DNA of 64,000 nt from an uncultured Rhodoblastus sp. (GCF_903903185.1 NZ_CAIUXT010000120.1:1-64000); one strand, 5' to 3'; positions 47,171 through 56,930 are shown, counted from the first letter of the stretch. The notes: generated from the sequence alone by a model not told the origin. Numbers and translations: made by a program.

Positions 47171-47358
47171 AGGCGGCTGGGCGTTTTTCGGGGACGCCAC
47201 GGCTTTACGCTGTTTTTTCACGCGGATAACCGTCAAGACGCGATTGTGCCGGTCGGCGGAGCGTGCATGATGCCGCTCCGACCGCCTTGGTCCACCTCAA
47301 AAAGCCGACGGCGGCAAACGGAAATTTTCGGCACTCATTCGCTAACAGGGAGGAAGCG

Positions 47359-48993
47359 ATGCGTTTGTTGAGATCGTTCACATTTTTGGGGGCGGCAATG
47401 CTGCTGGCGGCGGCCGCGCCGGCGCCGGCTTCCGCGGCCGAGGAGAAAAAGCCCAATATCCTCGTCATCATGGGCGACGATATCGGCATGTGGAACATCG
47501 GCGCCTATCATCGCGGCATGATGGCGGGACGCACGCCCAATCTGGACCAGATCGCCAAAGAGGGCATGCTGTTCACCGATTACTACGCCGAGGCCAGCTG
47601 CACGGCGGGCCGCGCCAATTTCATCACCGGGCAATTGCCGATCCGCACCGGCATGACCACGGTCGGCCAGGCCGGCGCCAAGATCGGGATTCCCGCCGAG
47701 GCGGTGACCACCGCCACGGTGCTGAAGTCGCTGGGTTACGCCACCGGCCAGTTCGGCAAGAACCATCTGGGCGATCTGAACGAATTCCTGCCGACCGTGC
47801 ATGGCTTCGACGAATTCTTCGGCTACCTCTATCACCTCGACGCCATGGAAGACCCGGCGCATCCCAATTATCCGCAGGAACTGCTCAACGTCGTCGGCCC
47901 GCGCAACATGATCCACAGCTGGGCGACCGATGTCGACGACCCGACGGAGCAGCCGCGCTGGGGCAAAATCGGCAAGCAGAGGATCGAGGACGCCGGGCCG
48001 CTGTTCCCGAAGCGCATGGAAACGGTGGACGACGAGATTCGCGATCTCGCCCTCGAATTCATCGAGAAGGCGAAAAAGGCCAAAAAACCGTTTTTCGTCT
48101 GGCTCAACCCGACGCGCATGCACATCGTGACCCATCTCTCTCCCAAATATGAGGCGATGCGCAATTCGGTGAACGGCTGGTCAGAAGAAGAAGCCGGCAT
48201 GGCGCAACTCGACGACGACGTCGGACTGGTGATGAAGAAGATCAAGGATCTCGGCGAGGACGACAACACCATCGTCGTCTTCACCACCGACAATGGCACG
48301 GAAGTCTTCACTTGGCCCGATGGCGGCCAGACGCCTTTTGCGCAGTCCAAGGGCACCGTGCTCGAAGGCGGTTTCCGCGTCCCGGCGCTGGTGCGCTGGC
48401 CCGGCCATGTGCCGGCGGGTTCGGTTCAAAACGGCATATTCTCCGGTCTCGACTGGCTGCCGACTTTTTCCGCCATCGCCGGCAATCCGGACATCACCGA
48501 GGAATTGCTGAAGGGCAAGACCCTCGGCGGGCGCACCTACAAGAACCATCTCGACGGCTATAACCAGCTCGCCGCCCTTACCGGCAAGGGGCCGTCGGCG
48601 CGCCACGAGATCTTCTATCTCGGCGAAAGCACGGTCGGCGCGGTGCGCATCGACGACTACAAATACCGCTTCATCGACCAGCCCGCCGGCTGGCTCGGCG
48701 AAAAGACCCGGCCGGACGTGCCCTATATCACCAACCTGCGCCTCGATCCGTTCGAGCGCACCGGCTGGCCAAACAACGGCACCAAGGAAGGCGGACAGCA
48801 ATATTTCGACTGGTTCAAGTTCCAGTTCTGGCGCTTCGTCTTCGTCCAGCAGCTGATCGGCAAGGAACTCCAGACCTTTATCGAATTCCCGCCGATGCAG
48901 CGCGGCGCGAGTTTCAATCTCGAAGCCGTCAAGGCGGAAATGCAGAGGAAGATGGAGGCGGCGGAAGCGGCGGCCAAGGGTGCGGGCAACTGA
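47359..48993 (+). CDS. Secreted arylsulfatase-family protein
   Basis: 544 residues from ATG 47359 with GGGAGG; a frame from 47263 is not supported. Signal peptide (FLGAAMLLAAAAPAPASAAE). Metal site ILVIMGDDIGMWNIGAY and formylglycine motif C81-T-A-G-R in EASCTAGRANFITG, the cysteine type (needs formylglycine-generating enzyme or equivalent). KNHLGDLNEFLPT and FTTDNGTE are further active-site segments. Hydrolyses sulfate (or phosphonate) esters in the periplasm; the natural substrate is unknown. Closely related sequences are widespread in methylotrophic and soil alphaproteobacteria. Strong terminator follows. Confidence 0.93.
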   Translation: MRLLRSFTFLGAAMLLAAAAPAPASAAEEKKPNILVIMGDDIGMWNIGAYHRGMMAGRTPNLDQIAKEGMLFTDYYAEASCTAGRANFITGQLPIRTGMTTVGQAGAKIGIPAEAVTTATVLKSLGYATGQFGKNHLGDLNEFLPTVHGFDEFFGYLYHLDAMEDPAHPNYPQELLNVVGPRNMIHSWATDVDDPTEQPRWGKIGKQRIEDAGPLFPKRMETVDDEIRDLALEFIEKAKKAKKPFFVWLNPTRMHIVTHLSPKYEAMRNSVNGWSEEEAGMAQLDDDVGLVMKKIKDLGEDDNTIVVFTTDNGTEVFTWPDGGQTPFAQSKGTVLEGGFRVPALVRWPGHVPAGSVQNGIFSGLDWLPTFSAIAGNPDITEELLKGKTLGGRTYKNHLDGYNQLAALTGKGPSARHEIFYLGESTVGAVRIDDYKYRFIDQPAGWLGEKTRPDVPYITNLRLDPFERTGWPNNGTKEGGQQYFDWFKFQFWRFVFVQQLIGKELQTFIEFPPMQRGASFNLEAVKAEMQRKMEAAEAAAKGAGN

Positions 48994-49010
48994 CAAGGCG
49001 CTTTTCGGAG

Positions 49011-49038
49011 GGGCGGCTCGCGAGAGCCGCCCTTTTTT
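49011..49038 (+). terminator. Rho-independent terminator after the arylsulfatase gene
   Basis: GGGCGGCTC-GCGA-GAGCCGCCC followed by TTTTTT, 17 bp after the stop. The rest of the gap to 49286 has no gene. Confidence 0.92.
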
Positions 49039-49286
49039 GTTTGATCGAGGGATTTTGTGTACGCGGTCCCTTGTCGGCGGGAATTCCTATTTGGAACCTT
49101 TTAATCCGACTGAATCGGATCGGGGCTGCAGTTCATTGTTTCTAAAATTCTTATTGACGCCAAACATTATCCGCGTCGCTTACAGCCGCTTGGCCGTCGG
49201 AGACGAGCCGCCAAATTGTCATCGTTATGTCACTTAAGGTCAGCAGAGATTAACGATCGGTAATCTTTAACCCGGAGACTCGAATC

Positions 49287-50747
49287 GTGCGCACCTCTGC
49301 TCTCAAGGCCCTTTTGCTCCTGTCCGCAATTTCCGCCGCGCCGGCTCAGGCGGGCGTAAGCCTGCTGGCCATCGGCACATTGCCCGGAACGACCGATCTG
49401 TCGGGTCTGACGGGCGCCCTCGAAAGCGGAGTGCCGGGCAATGTTCTCGGCGGCCTGGGATCCGGCCTCGCTTATGCAGGCGGCAATACGTTCCTTGCCC
49501 TGCCCGATCGCGGCCCCAACGCCCTGTCCTATAATTCAGCCCTCGACAACACCACCTCCTACATCAGCCGCTTCCAGACAGTGACCATGAACCTGACGGC
49601 CAATCCGGGCGGCGCGCTTCCCTTCAACCTGACGGCGGTCCTGAACCGCACGACCCTGCTGTCGAGCCCGACCGCGCTGAATTATGGCACGGGGACCGGC
49701 CTCGGCGTCGGTTCGGGCGTTCCGTCGCAGAACTCTGCCGGGAGGAATTATTTCAGCGGCCGTTCGGATAATTTCGGCCCCGGCAAATCCGACGCCGCCA
49801 CCGACGCGCGCCTGGACCCCGAATCGATCCGCGTCTCCAACGACGGCCGGTCGGTGTTCATTTCCGACGAATACGGTCCCTATGTCCGCCAGTTCAACCG
49901 CTCGACGGGCGAGTTGATCAAGACCTTCACCCTGCCGGCCAATCTCTACGTCGCGGTCAAGGCGCCGCAGGGCGCGGTGGAGACCGCCAGCAACACCATT
50001 GGCCGCACCGACAACAAGGGCATGGAGGGCCTCGCCCTTACGCCGGACGGCAAGACGCTGGTCGGCATCGTGCAGGCGCCGCTGATCCAGGACGTCGCCA
50101 TCAGCGCCAGCAAGAAGACGGTCCGCATCGTCACCATCGACATCGCGAGCGGAACCACGAAGGAATTCGCCTATAACCTCACTACCGGTACGGGCGTGAG
50201 CGAGATCGTCGCGCTCAACGACCACCAGTTCCTGGTCGATGAGCGGGATGGCAAGGGTCGCGGCGACGGCAGCGTGGCCGTGGTCAAGCAGCTGTTCGTC
50301 ATCGACACCGCCAACGCCACCGAGGTGTCCAGCCTCTCCGGAAGCGCCCTGAAGAATGCCGCAATCGGCAAGCAGGGCCCTTTCCTCGACATCGTCGCGG
50401 CGCTCGTCGGGGCGGGCATCCCCGGGCAGGAAATACCCGCCAAGATCGAAGGTCTGGCTTTTGGACAGGATGTTGTGGTCAACGGCCAGATCGAGCACAC
50501 GCTCTATGTCGCCAATGACAATGATTTCCTGTCTCAGGTCAGCTATAACGGCCAGACCCTCGACAATCCGAACCAGTTTTTCGTCTTCGGCTTCACCGAC
50601 GCGGACCTGACGCCATTTGGCGTTACCTTTGTGGCCCAACAGGTAGCGGCGGTGCCGGAGCCCGCCACCTGGGCGACCATGTTCCTCGGCTTCATCGGGC
50701 TCGGTTTCGTCGCGAACCGCCGCAACAAGGCCTTGCGCGAGGCGTAA
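49287..50747 (+). CDS. PEP-CTERM esterase-like phytase-family protein
   Basis: 486 residues, GTG 49287 after CCGGAGAC. Signal peptide (ALLLLSAISAAPAQAG). The body matches the 'esterase-like activity of phytase' beta-propeller family: GLGSGLAYAGGNTFLALPDRGPN, DPESIRVSNDGRSVFISDEYGP, DNKGMEGLALTPDGKTLVGI, and KIEGLAFGQD. C-terminal sorting signal VPEPATWATMFLGFIGLGFV ends in the basic tail NRRNK. This is the second exosortase-type substrate in the window. Acts at the cell surface; a phosphatase/esterase role is from family only. Confidence 0.9.
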   Translation: MRTSALKALLLLSAISAAPAQAGVSLLAIGTLPGTTDLSGLTGALESGVPGNVLGGLGSGLAYAGGNTFLALPDRGPNALSYNSALDNTTSYISRFQTVTMNLTANPGGALPFNLTAVLNRTTLLSSPTALNYGTGTGLGVGSGVPSQNSAGRNYFSGRSDNFGPGKSDAATDARLDPESIRVSNDGRSVFISDEYGPYVRQFNRSTGELIKTFTLPANLYVAVKAPQGAVETASNTIGRTDNKGMEGLALTPDGKTLVGIVQAPLIQDVAISASKKTVRIVTIDIASGTTKEFAYNLTTGTGVSEIVALNDHQFLVDERDGKGRGDGSVAVVKQLFVIDTANATEVSSLSGSALKNAAIGKQGPFLDIVAALVGAGIPGQEIPAKIEGLAFGQDVVVNGQIEHTLYVANDNDFLSQVSYNGQTLDNPNQFFVFGFTDADLTPFGVTFVAQQVAAVPEPATWATMFLGFIGLGFVANRRNKALREA

Positions 50748-50859
50748 TATTCGGGCCAATGCCGGGCTTGGCCGCTCCGGCAAGGGCGCCCGGGCGAACC
50801 GGAATCCGTTTCACGCGCGGGCCTGTCCGCGCGTGAAAGCAAATCGATGCGGGGTTGAA

Positions 50860-51480
50860 TCAAAGCAGCGGTTTCAATTCCGCCGCCGCCTGTTCCGGCG
50901 CCCGTTCCAGATTGAACGCGCGCACGAATTTGCCGTAGCGGTCCATCAGATAGATCACAGCGCTATGGTCCATCGTGTAGTCGCCGTTGGCGCCGGCCGC
51001 CTTGCGCGCGTAGACGCGAAAACCGGCCAGAACCTTGTCGATTGCCGCGCGGTCGCCCGACAGACCGACGATTCGCGGATCGAAATTTTCGGCATAGCGC
51101 TGCATCAGTTCCGGCGTGTCGCGCTCTGGGTCGACGGTGATGAACAGCGCCTTGATTTTCGCGTCGGGCCCCAGCGCGCGCAATACTTCCGAGATCTGGA
51201 ACAGCGTCGTCGGGCAGACGTCGGGGCAATGGGTGTAGCCGAAGAATGCCAGATAAGGCGCGCCCCGGACATCGGCGTCGGTGACGATGCGCCCGCCGCC
51301 CGTCTCCAGCCGGAACGGGCCGCCGATCCCCGCCGGGGACGAAGAACCTGCCCCCGGCTTGCCGCCGCCCAGCGACCCAAGGCCGATGGCGAGGGCGGCG
51401 AGGACCACGGCGAGGGCCGCCAGACCCAGCAGCAGCGCGCGCGGGGTTTTCGACTCGGACGATTTTGTCGGGGCGGCCAT
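50860..51480 (-). CDS. SCO1/SenC-family protein
   Basis: 206 residues, one N-terminal membrane anchor (ALLLGLAALAVVLAALAIGLG) and a periplasmic thioredoxin-like domain. Copper-binding CPDVCP in GYTHCPDVCPTTLFQ and the conserved His in YTMDHSAVIYLMD are both present. Usually delivers copper to the Cu-A site of cytochrome oxidase. Here it is the last gene of a run with an RND efflux operon and a 45-residue membrane protein, so a link to metal or redox export is possible. ATG 51480 is 17 bp after the small gene. Confidence 0.93.
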   Translation of the reverse strand: MAAPTKSSESKTPRALLLGLAALAVVLAALAIGLGSLGGGKPGAGSSSPAGIGGPFRLETGGGRIVTDADVRGAPYLAFFGYTHCPDVCPTTLFQISEVLRALGPDAKIKALFITVDPERDTPELMQRYAENFDPRIVGLSGDRAAIDKVLAGFRVYARKAAGANGDYTMDHSAVIYLMDRYGKFVRAFNLERAPEQAAAELKPLL

Positions 51481-51499
51481 GCGAAACTCGCAAAAGAGG

Positions 51500-51637
51500 T
51501 CAGAGACAGGTCCAGACCGAGGTCAGGGCGTCGATGAATACCAGCGGGCCATACAGGACCCAAAGCGCCAAGGCCGCCGCGAACAGCGCGACGCCGAGGC
51601 CGCCGGAAAGCCATGCCCAGAAATTTTCGCGCGCCAT
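51500..51637 (-). CDS. 45-residue single-pass membrane protein
   Basis: ATG 51637 follows AGGAGG, which overlaps the RND stop codon, so translation is likely coupled. The product is MARENFWAWLSGGLGVALFA plus AALALWVLYG and a short tail ending TCL. One membrane helix (about 11-30). It lies exactly between the RND pump and SCO genes on the same strand. Small membrane proteins can adjust RND pumps (as AcrZ does in E. coli); here that is only inference. Confidence 0.65.
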   Translation of the reverse strand: MARENFWAWLSGGLGVALFAAALALWVLYGPLVFIDALTSVWTCL

Positions 51638-51649
51638 GGGCCGCGCCTC

Positions 51650-54600
51650 CTAGTCCGCGGGCTTGAGGAGCGCATGTGGCCCCGGTTCGCCTCCATGTCC
51701 AGAGCCCGGCTCGGCGCCCGATTGCGGCGCCGGAATGCGGAACCAGGCGACATAGAGCGCCGGCAGGAACAACAGCGTCAGCGCCGTGCCGATGACGATG
51801 CCGCCCATCATCGCATAGGCCATCGGCCCCCAGAAGATCTCGTGCGAGATCGGAATCAGCGCCAGGGTCGCGGCGGCGGCGGTCAGCATGATCGGCCGCA
51901 TCCGGTGTTCGGTCGCCTCATGGACGGCTTGCCAGGGCGGCTTGCCTTCGCCCAGCAGGGTTTCGATCTGGATGATCAGAATCACCGAATTGCGGATCAA
52001 TATGCCGATCAGCGCGAGAATGCCGAGAATGGCGACGAAGCCCATCGGCGAATGACTCGGCAGCAGAGCCGCGACGACGCCGATGACCGCCAGCGGCGCA
52101 ACGGCGAAGACCAGAAACAGCCGCGAAAAACTTTGCAGCTGGATCATCAGGATCGTCGCCATGATGAACAGCATCAAGGGCATGACCTCGGCGATCGGCC
52201 CTTGCGCCTTGGCGCTTTCCTCGACCGCGCCGCCGACCACGGCGTGATAGAAGGGCGGCAGGGTTTCGGCGAATTTCTGGACCGCGGGCGCGAGTTCGTC
52301 GACCACGGTCGCCGCCTGCACATTATCCTCGATGCCGACCTTGATGGTTACGGTGGGCTGGCGCGCGCGGCGCCAGATCACCGGCTGTTCGAGGCCGTAG
52401 CTGAAGCGCGTCACCGCCGCGAGCGGCGCCGACTGGCCGTTCGAAGCCGGCAATTGCAGGTTTTGCAGGGTTTCGATCGAGGCGCGCTCGTCCTCGCGGG
52501 CGCGGCCAATGACGTCGATGAGATAAATATCGTCGCGCACCTGCGTCACCAGCGCGCCATTGACCACGCTGTTCAGCGCGGTCGCTATGTCCTGCGAGGA
52601 GACGCCGAGCAGCCGCGCCTTGTCCTGCAGCACATTGACCTTGACCTTGCGCGCCGGTTCGCCCCAGTCGAAGGTCACGAGACCGAGATGCGGGTTTTTG
52701 GCGACGACGCTGCCGAGCTGGCGGGACAGGTCGCGCACTTTCTGCACGTCCGGTCCGCTGACGCGATATTGCACCGGGCGCCCGACCGGCGGGCCGATGT
52801 CGAGCAGATGAACCAGGGCGTCGGTTCCGGGGAAGGCGAAGCGCAGCCATTCCGAATATTTCCGGCGCAGGCGGTCGCGCGCCTCGATGCTTTTGGTCAG
52901 GATCACGGTCTGGCCGAAAAACACATTGGCCGGCTGCACGTCGAAGGACAGAACGAAGCGCAAGGCGCCCCGGCCGACATAGCTCGAAAACAGTTCGATA
53001 TCCTTCTCGCCGATGAGCATTTCGCGCTCGAAACGCGCCATTTGCGCGTCGGTGTCGGCGATCGAGGCGTTTTGCGGCAGGTTCCAGTCGACGATCAGCT
53101 CCGGGCGGTCGGAACTGGGAAAAAACTGCTGCTGCACGAAGCCCATGCCGAACACCGCCAGCGCGAAGGCGGCGAGCGTCGCGCCGATGGTCAGCCAGCG
53201 CCAGCGCATGCAGAATTCGAGGGTCTTGGCGAACAATCCGCCGATGCGGCCCTTTTCGCCTTCCGCATGGGTTTTCATCTTCGCCGGCAGGATGGTCACG
53301 CCGAGCAGCGGGGTGAACAGCACCGCGACGAACCAGGACACGACCAGCGACACCGCGATGACGACGAAAAGCGTGAAGGTGAATTCGCCGGCGGCGCTGC
53401 TGTTGAGGCCGATCGGAATGAAGCCCGCGACCGTCACCAGCGTTCCCGTGAGCATCGGAAAGGCGGTGGACGTATAGACATAGGTGGCCGCCTTGCGCAG
53501 GTCGTCGCCGGCTTCGAGCCGCGCCACCATCATCTCGACCGCGATCATCGCGTCATCGACCAGAAGCCCGAGCGCAATGATCAGCGCGCCGAGCGAAATG
53601 CGCTGCAACGAAATATGGGTTTCGGCCATGTAGAGGAAGGTGATGGCGAGCACCAGCGGGATGGCGATGGCCACCACCAGACCGGCGCGCCAGCCGAGGC
53701 TGACGAAACTGATCGCCAGCACGATCACCACCGCCTCGAACAGCGCGCGGGTGAAGCCGGAAACCGCCTCGTCCACCACGGCGGGCTGGTCGGAAACCCG
53801 GTGCACGTCGACGCCGATGGGCAGGTCGGCCTTGATCCGCTCCATCTCCTGTTCCAGCGCCGCGCCGAATTCGAGCAGGTTCGAGCCGGCCTTCATGCCG
53901 ATGGCGAGTCCGATCGCCGGCTGGCCGTTGAAGCGAAACAGGTTTTCCGGCGGATCGATATAGGTTCGCCGGATCGTCGCCACATCGGTCAGCGGAAAGA
54001 AGCGGTCGTTGACGCGCAAGTTTATCGAGCGAAGGCTTTCCTCCGAGGAAAACTGGCCGCTGACGCGGATGGCGATCTCCTCCGGCCCGGCCTGCACGAA
54101 GCCCGAGGGCGTGACGGCGTTCTGGGCTGCGAGCGTCGCCATCACCGTCTGGCTGTCGAGGCCGAGCGAGGCGATCTGCCTTGTCGAGAATTCGAGATAG
54201 ATCACCTCGTTTTGCGCGCCGACCAGATCGACGCGGCCGACATTGGGCACGGTCAGCGCGCGGGACCGGGCGTTTTCGACCCGGTCCCGCAATTGCCGAA
54301 GAGTCAATCCGTCGCTGGTGAAGGCATAAATATTGCCGAACACGTCGCCGAACCGGTCGTTGTAGAAGGGTCCCTGCACGCCGCTCGGAAACTGGTTCTT
54401 GATATCGGCGACCATGTTGCGCACGCGCACCCAGATCGCCTCGACGTCGCGCGCCTTTGTGGTGTCGAGCAGGTTGACGAACACGGTGGTCTCGCCCGCC
54501 GTGGTCACCGACTTGGTGTAGTAGAGCGATTCCAGCTCTTCGAGCTTCTTCTCGATCCGCTCGGTGACCTGAAGCGTGACCTCGTCCGCCGTCGCGCCGG

Positions 54601-54763
54601 GCCATTTGGCCTGCACCACCATGGTCTTGATGGTGAAATTGGGATCTTCCTCGCGCCCGAGCTTCAAATAGGAGAAGGCGCCCGCCAACAGGAAGACGAT
54701 CATGAAATACCAGACGAGGGAGCGGTGTTCGAGCGCCCAGTCGGAAAGATTGAATTTTTTCAA
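51650..54763 (-). CDS. RND-family efflux pump inner-membrane subunit
   Basis: 1037 residues, proton-driven exporter of the HAE1/AcrB class. N-terminus MKKFNLSDWALEHRSLVWYF with the first helix, then the porter domain (GREEDPNFTIKTMVVQAKWPGA, TERIEKKLEELE). The helix 4 relay is SLGALIIALGLLVDDAMIAVEM (Asp pair). A second membrane block follows (GFVAILGILALIGILIRNSVILI). Start ATG 54763 overlaps the upstream adaptor gene by 4 bp. Substrates of this branch vary (drugs, solvents, metabolites). The outer-membrane channel gene is not in the window. Confidence 0.94.
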   Translation of the reverse strand: MKKFNLSDWALEHRSLVWYFMIVFLLAGAFSYLKLGREEDPNFTIKTMVVQAKWPGATADEVTLQVTERIEKKLEELESLYYTKSVTTAGETTVFVNLLDTTKARDVEAIWVRVRNMVADIKNQFPSGVQGPFYNDRFGDVFGNIYAFTSDGLTLRQLRDRVENARSRALTVPNVGRVDLVGAQNEVIYLEFSTRQIASLGLDSQTVMATLAAQNAVTPSGFVQAGPEEIAIRVSGQFSSEESLRSINLRVNDRFFPLTDVATIRRTYIDPPENLFRFNGQPAIGLAIGMKAGSNLLEFGAALEQEMERIKADLPIGVDVHRVSDQPAVVDEAVSGFTRALFEAVVIVLAISFVSLGWRAGLVVAIAIPLVLAITFLYMAETHISLQRISLGALIIALGLLVDDAMIAVEMMVARLEAGDDLRKAATYVYTSTAFPMLTGTLVTVAGFIPIGLNSSAAGEFTFTLFVVIAVSLVVSWFVAVLFTPLLGVTILPAKMKTHAEGEKGRIGGLFAKTLEFCMRWRWLTIGATLAAFALAVFGMGFVQQQFFPSSDRPELIVDWNLPQNASIADTDAQMARFEREMLIGEKDIELFSSYVGRGALRFVLSFDVQPANVFFGQTVILTKSIEARDRLRRKYSEWLRFAFPGTDALVHLLDIGPPVGRPVQYRVSGPDVQKVRDLSRQLGSVVAKNPHLGLVTFDWGEPARKVKVNVLQDKARLLGVSSQDIATALNSVVNGALVTQVRDDIYLIDVIGRAREDERASIETLQNLQLPASNGQSAPLAAVTRFSYGLEQPVIWRRARQPTVTIKVGIEDNVQAATVVDELAPAVQKFAETLPPFYHAVVGGAVEESAKAQGPIAEVMPLMLFIMATILMIQLQSFSRLFLVFAVAPLAVIGVVAALLPSHSPMGFVAILGILALIGILIRNSVILIIQIETLLGEGKPPWQAVHEATEHRMRPIMLTAAAATLALIPISHEIFWGPMAYAMMGGIVIGTALTLLFLPALYVAWFRIPAPQSGAEPGSGHGGEPGPHALLKPAD

Positions 54764-55851
54764 GGCGCGTCGCTCCCGTCGATCCGCACGGCCTGCCCGT
54801 CCTTGAGGCGATGCACGCCCGCGGTGACGACGCGTTCGCCCGCCTTCAGGCCGCCGCGCACGATCCAGCGGTCGTCGCGGTCCGGCGTGACCTCGACGTC
54901 GCGCAGCGAAACCTTGAGGCTTTGCGGATCGACGACGAAAACCCGGGACTTTTCGCCTTCCTGCAGCAAGGCGGAGCCGGGCACGCGGATCGCCGCGCCG
55001 GCGCCGGCGACCGGCCGGGCGAAGATGGTGGCGCCGAGGCGGAAGGAATCCGGCGGATTGTCGAGCGCCACCTTGATCCGCCGCGTGCGGGTGGCGTCGT
55101 CGGCCTGCGGCGCCATTTCGCGCACCACGCCATCGACCGCAACGGATGGGTCGAGTTGCAGCGTTACCTTGAACGGCGAGCCGATCGACAAGGCGTCGGC
55201 GACATGGTTGGGCGCGTCGATCACCGCGTCGCGCCGGCTCGGTTCGGCAATGGTGACGATGGGCTGGCCGGGCGAGACGGTCTGGCCGATTTCGGCGCTG
55301 GTCGCCGTGACCACGCCGGCGTAATCGGCTTTCAAGACGGCATAGGAAAGCTGCTCCTTGGCCTTGAGCAGATTGGCCTCGGCCTGGGCCATGCTGGCCT
55401 GCGCCGAGGCGCGCTCCTGTTCGGCGGCGTCGAAAGTCGCCTGCGAGGCGGTTTTCTTGGCGAGCAGTTTCTTTTGGCGCGCTTCGGCGGTGACGGCGTT
55501 GTCATAATGGGCGCGGGCGCTGGCGAGCGCCGCCGAAGCGGTGCGCGCCGCCATTTCCAGCGACAGCGGATCGATGGCCGCGAGCAATTGCCCGGCCTCG
55601 ACGCGGTCGCCGGCCTTGACCGGGCGGGAGATCATCCGGCCGAGCACGCGAAAGCCGAACGGGCTCTGCACCTGTGGCTGCACCGTGCCGGACAGCACGA
55701 CGTCGAGCGGCGGCGTCGGCGCGGCGACGAGGGTCAGCACCGGGCGCACGGGTTCTTGCGCCTCCTGCTTCTTGCCGCAAGCGGCGAGCGAGGCCAGCAG
55801 CAGCAGTGGCGCAAACGAAAGCGCCAAAGGCCTGAGACCTGTCGCCATCAC
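54760..55851 (-). CDS. RND periplasmic adaptor (membrane-fusion) lipoprotein
   Basis: 363 residues. Lipobox SLAACGKKQ after a short signal peptide. Adaptor architecture: beta-barrel and lipoyl halves (PFGFRVLGRMISRPVKAGDRVEAGQLLAAIDPL, ADYAGVVTATSAEIGQTVSPGQPI) around a coiled-coil hairpin (about 95-165). The C-terminal barrel contains VTPDRDDRWIVRGGLKAGERVV. Second of two adaptors in the same operon, coupled by 4-bp overlaps on both sides. Two different adaptors with one pump suggests a heteromeric adaptor ring. Confidence 0.92.
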   Translation of the reverse strand: MMATGLRPLALSFAPLLLLASLAACGKKQEAQEPVRPVLTLVAAPTPPLDVVLSGTVQPQVQSPFGFRVLGRMISRPVKAGDRVEAGQLLAAIDPLSLEMAARTASAALASARAHYDNAVTAEARQKKLLAKKTASQATFDAAEQERASAQASMAQAEANLLKAKEQLSYAVLKADYAGVVTATSAEIGQTVSPGQPIVTIAEPSRRDAVIDAPNHVADALSIGSPFKVTLQLDPSVAVDGVVREMAPQADDATRTRRIKVALDNPPDSFRLGATIFARPVAGAGAAIRVPGSALLQEGEKSRVFVVDPQSLKVSLRDVEVTPDRDDRWIVRGGLKAGERVVTAGVHRLKDGQAVRIDGSDAP

Positions 55852-56930
55852 GAGGCCTCCGGTTTCTGCACCTGCACGGCCTGGCCCTCGCGAAGGAACT
55901 TGGTTCCCTCGGTCACGACCAGGTCGCCGTTCGCCAAGCCTTCCCGCAACACGAATTTTTCCTTTTCATAGAACACCACGACAATGGGCCGGACGGTCGC
56001 CGTTCCGGTGGCGGGATCGATCACCCAGACGGCGGGCTGTCCGTCCTTTTCCGACATGGCGGTCCAGGGCAGCACGACGACATTTTCGAGGCGCCAGTAG
56101 CCGCGGCCGGTCACCGCCGCGCCGAGCGGCATGGCGGCGGCGTTTTCGGCGATTTCGACCTTGACCTGTACCGTGCCGGTCTTTTCATCGACCACCGGGG
56201 AAACTTCCCTGATTTTTCCACGCGCCGTGATCTTGGGATCGGCGACGAGCGCGAGTTCTATGCCCGGCCGGCTCAGGCTCTGGGCGAAAATCGATTCGAA
56301 GACGTTGAACACGGCGTCGCGCGGCCCGTCCTCGGCGAAGCCGAAAGCCGCTTCCGCCGCTTGCGCCACCTGGCCGACCTCGATATTGCGGGCGGTGATG
56401 ACGCCCGAATGGCCGGCGCGCAACTCGGTATAGGACAAGGCGTCCTGCGCGCTCGCGAGCTGCGCTCTGGCGGCGTCGAGCGAGCCGGCGGCGGCGCGCT
56501 GCTCGCGATCGGCGAGATCGAAACTGGCCTGGGTGGTGAAGCCATTGGCGAGCAGCGCTTTCTGCCGCTCGAAAGTGGCGGCGGTCTGGCGCATGGTCGC
56601 CTCCGCTCCCGTCAGCCCGGCCTTGGCGGCGTCGAGATCGGCCTGCTGCTCGGAAGGATCGAGCCGGGCCAGAATCGTGTCGGCTTCCACATGCTGGCCG
56701 ACATCGCCCGATCTTGCGATCACCCGCCCGCTGACGCGAAAGGACAGTTCGGTCTGGACGCGGGCGCGAACGACGCCGGTCAGGGTCACCGACCCCTCAT
56801 AGGATTGCGGCGCCGCTTTTTGCGCGAGCACGTTAAGCGGCGGCTTTTCGGCGCCGGGACGGGACTCGCCGCATCCGGCGAGCGCCAGGGCGAGAAGCCC
56901 AACAGCGGCGGAACCCAGCCTGGTTCTCAT
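55848..56930 (-). CDS. RND periplasmic adaptor (membrane-fusion) lipoprotein, first in operon
   Basis: 360 residues from ATG 56930; a longer frame (57023) is not supported. Lipobox ALAGCGES. Lipoyl motif FRVSGRVIARSGDVGQHVEADTILARLDPS, coiled-coil hairpin (about 90-160), return lipoyl ELRAGHSGVITARNIEVGQVAQA, barrel end LREGLANGDLVVTEGTKFLREGQ. Operon order: adaptor, adaptor, RND, 45-residue protein, SCO. It starts 189 bp from the divergent tRNA-Glu. Confidence 0.92.
   Translation of the reverse strand: MRTRLGSAAVGLLALALAGCGESRPGAEKPPLNVLAQKAAPQSYEGSVTLTGVVRARVQTELSFRVSGRVIARSGDVGQHVEADTILARLDPSEQQADLDAAKAGLTGAEATMRQTAATFERQKALLANGFTTQASFDLADREQRAAAGSLDAARAQLASAQDALSYTELRAGHSGVITARNIEVGQVAQAAEAAFGFAEDGPRDAVFNVFESIFAQSLSRPGIELALVADPKITARGKIREVSPVVDEKTGTVQVKVEIAENAAAMPLGAAVTGRGYWRLENVVVLPWTAMSEKDGQPAVWVIDPATGTATVRPIVVVFYEKEKFVLREGLANGDLVVTEGTKFLREGQAVQVQKPEAS

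Noticed and set aside
49234..49270. Cluster of TTAA sequences before the PEP-CTERM esterase gene considered as CtrA sites
   Set aside because: Spacings are 12 and 13 bp, not 7, so they do not fit the CtrA consensus.
51281..55324. 1347-residue open frame on the plus strand
   Set aside because: It is antisense to the RND pump and its adaptor. The product is His/Arg/Asp-rich without any domain, typical of shadow frames in GC-rich coding DNA.
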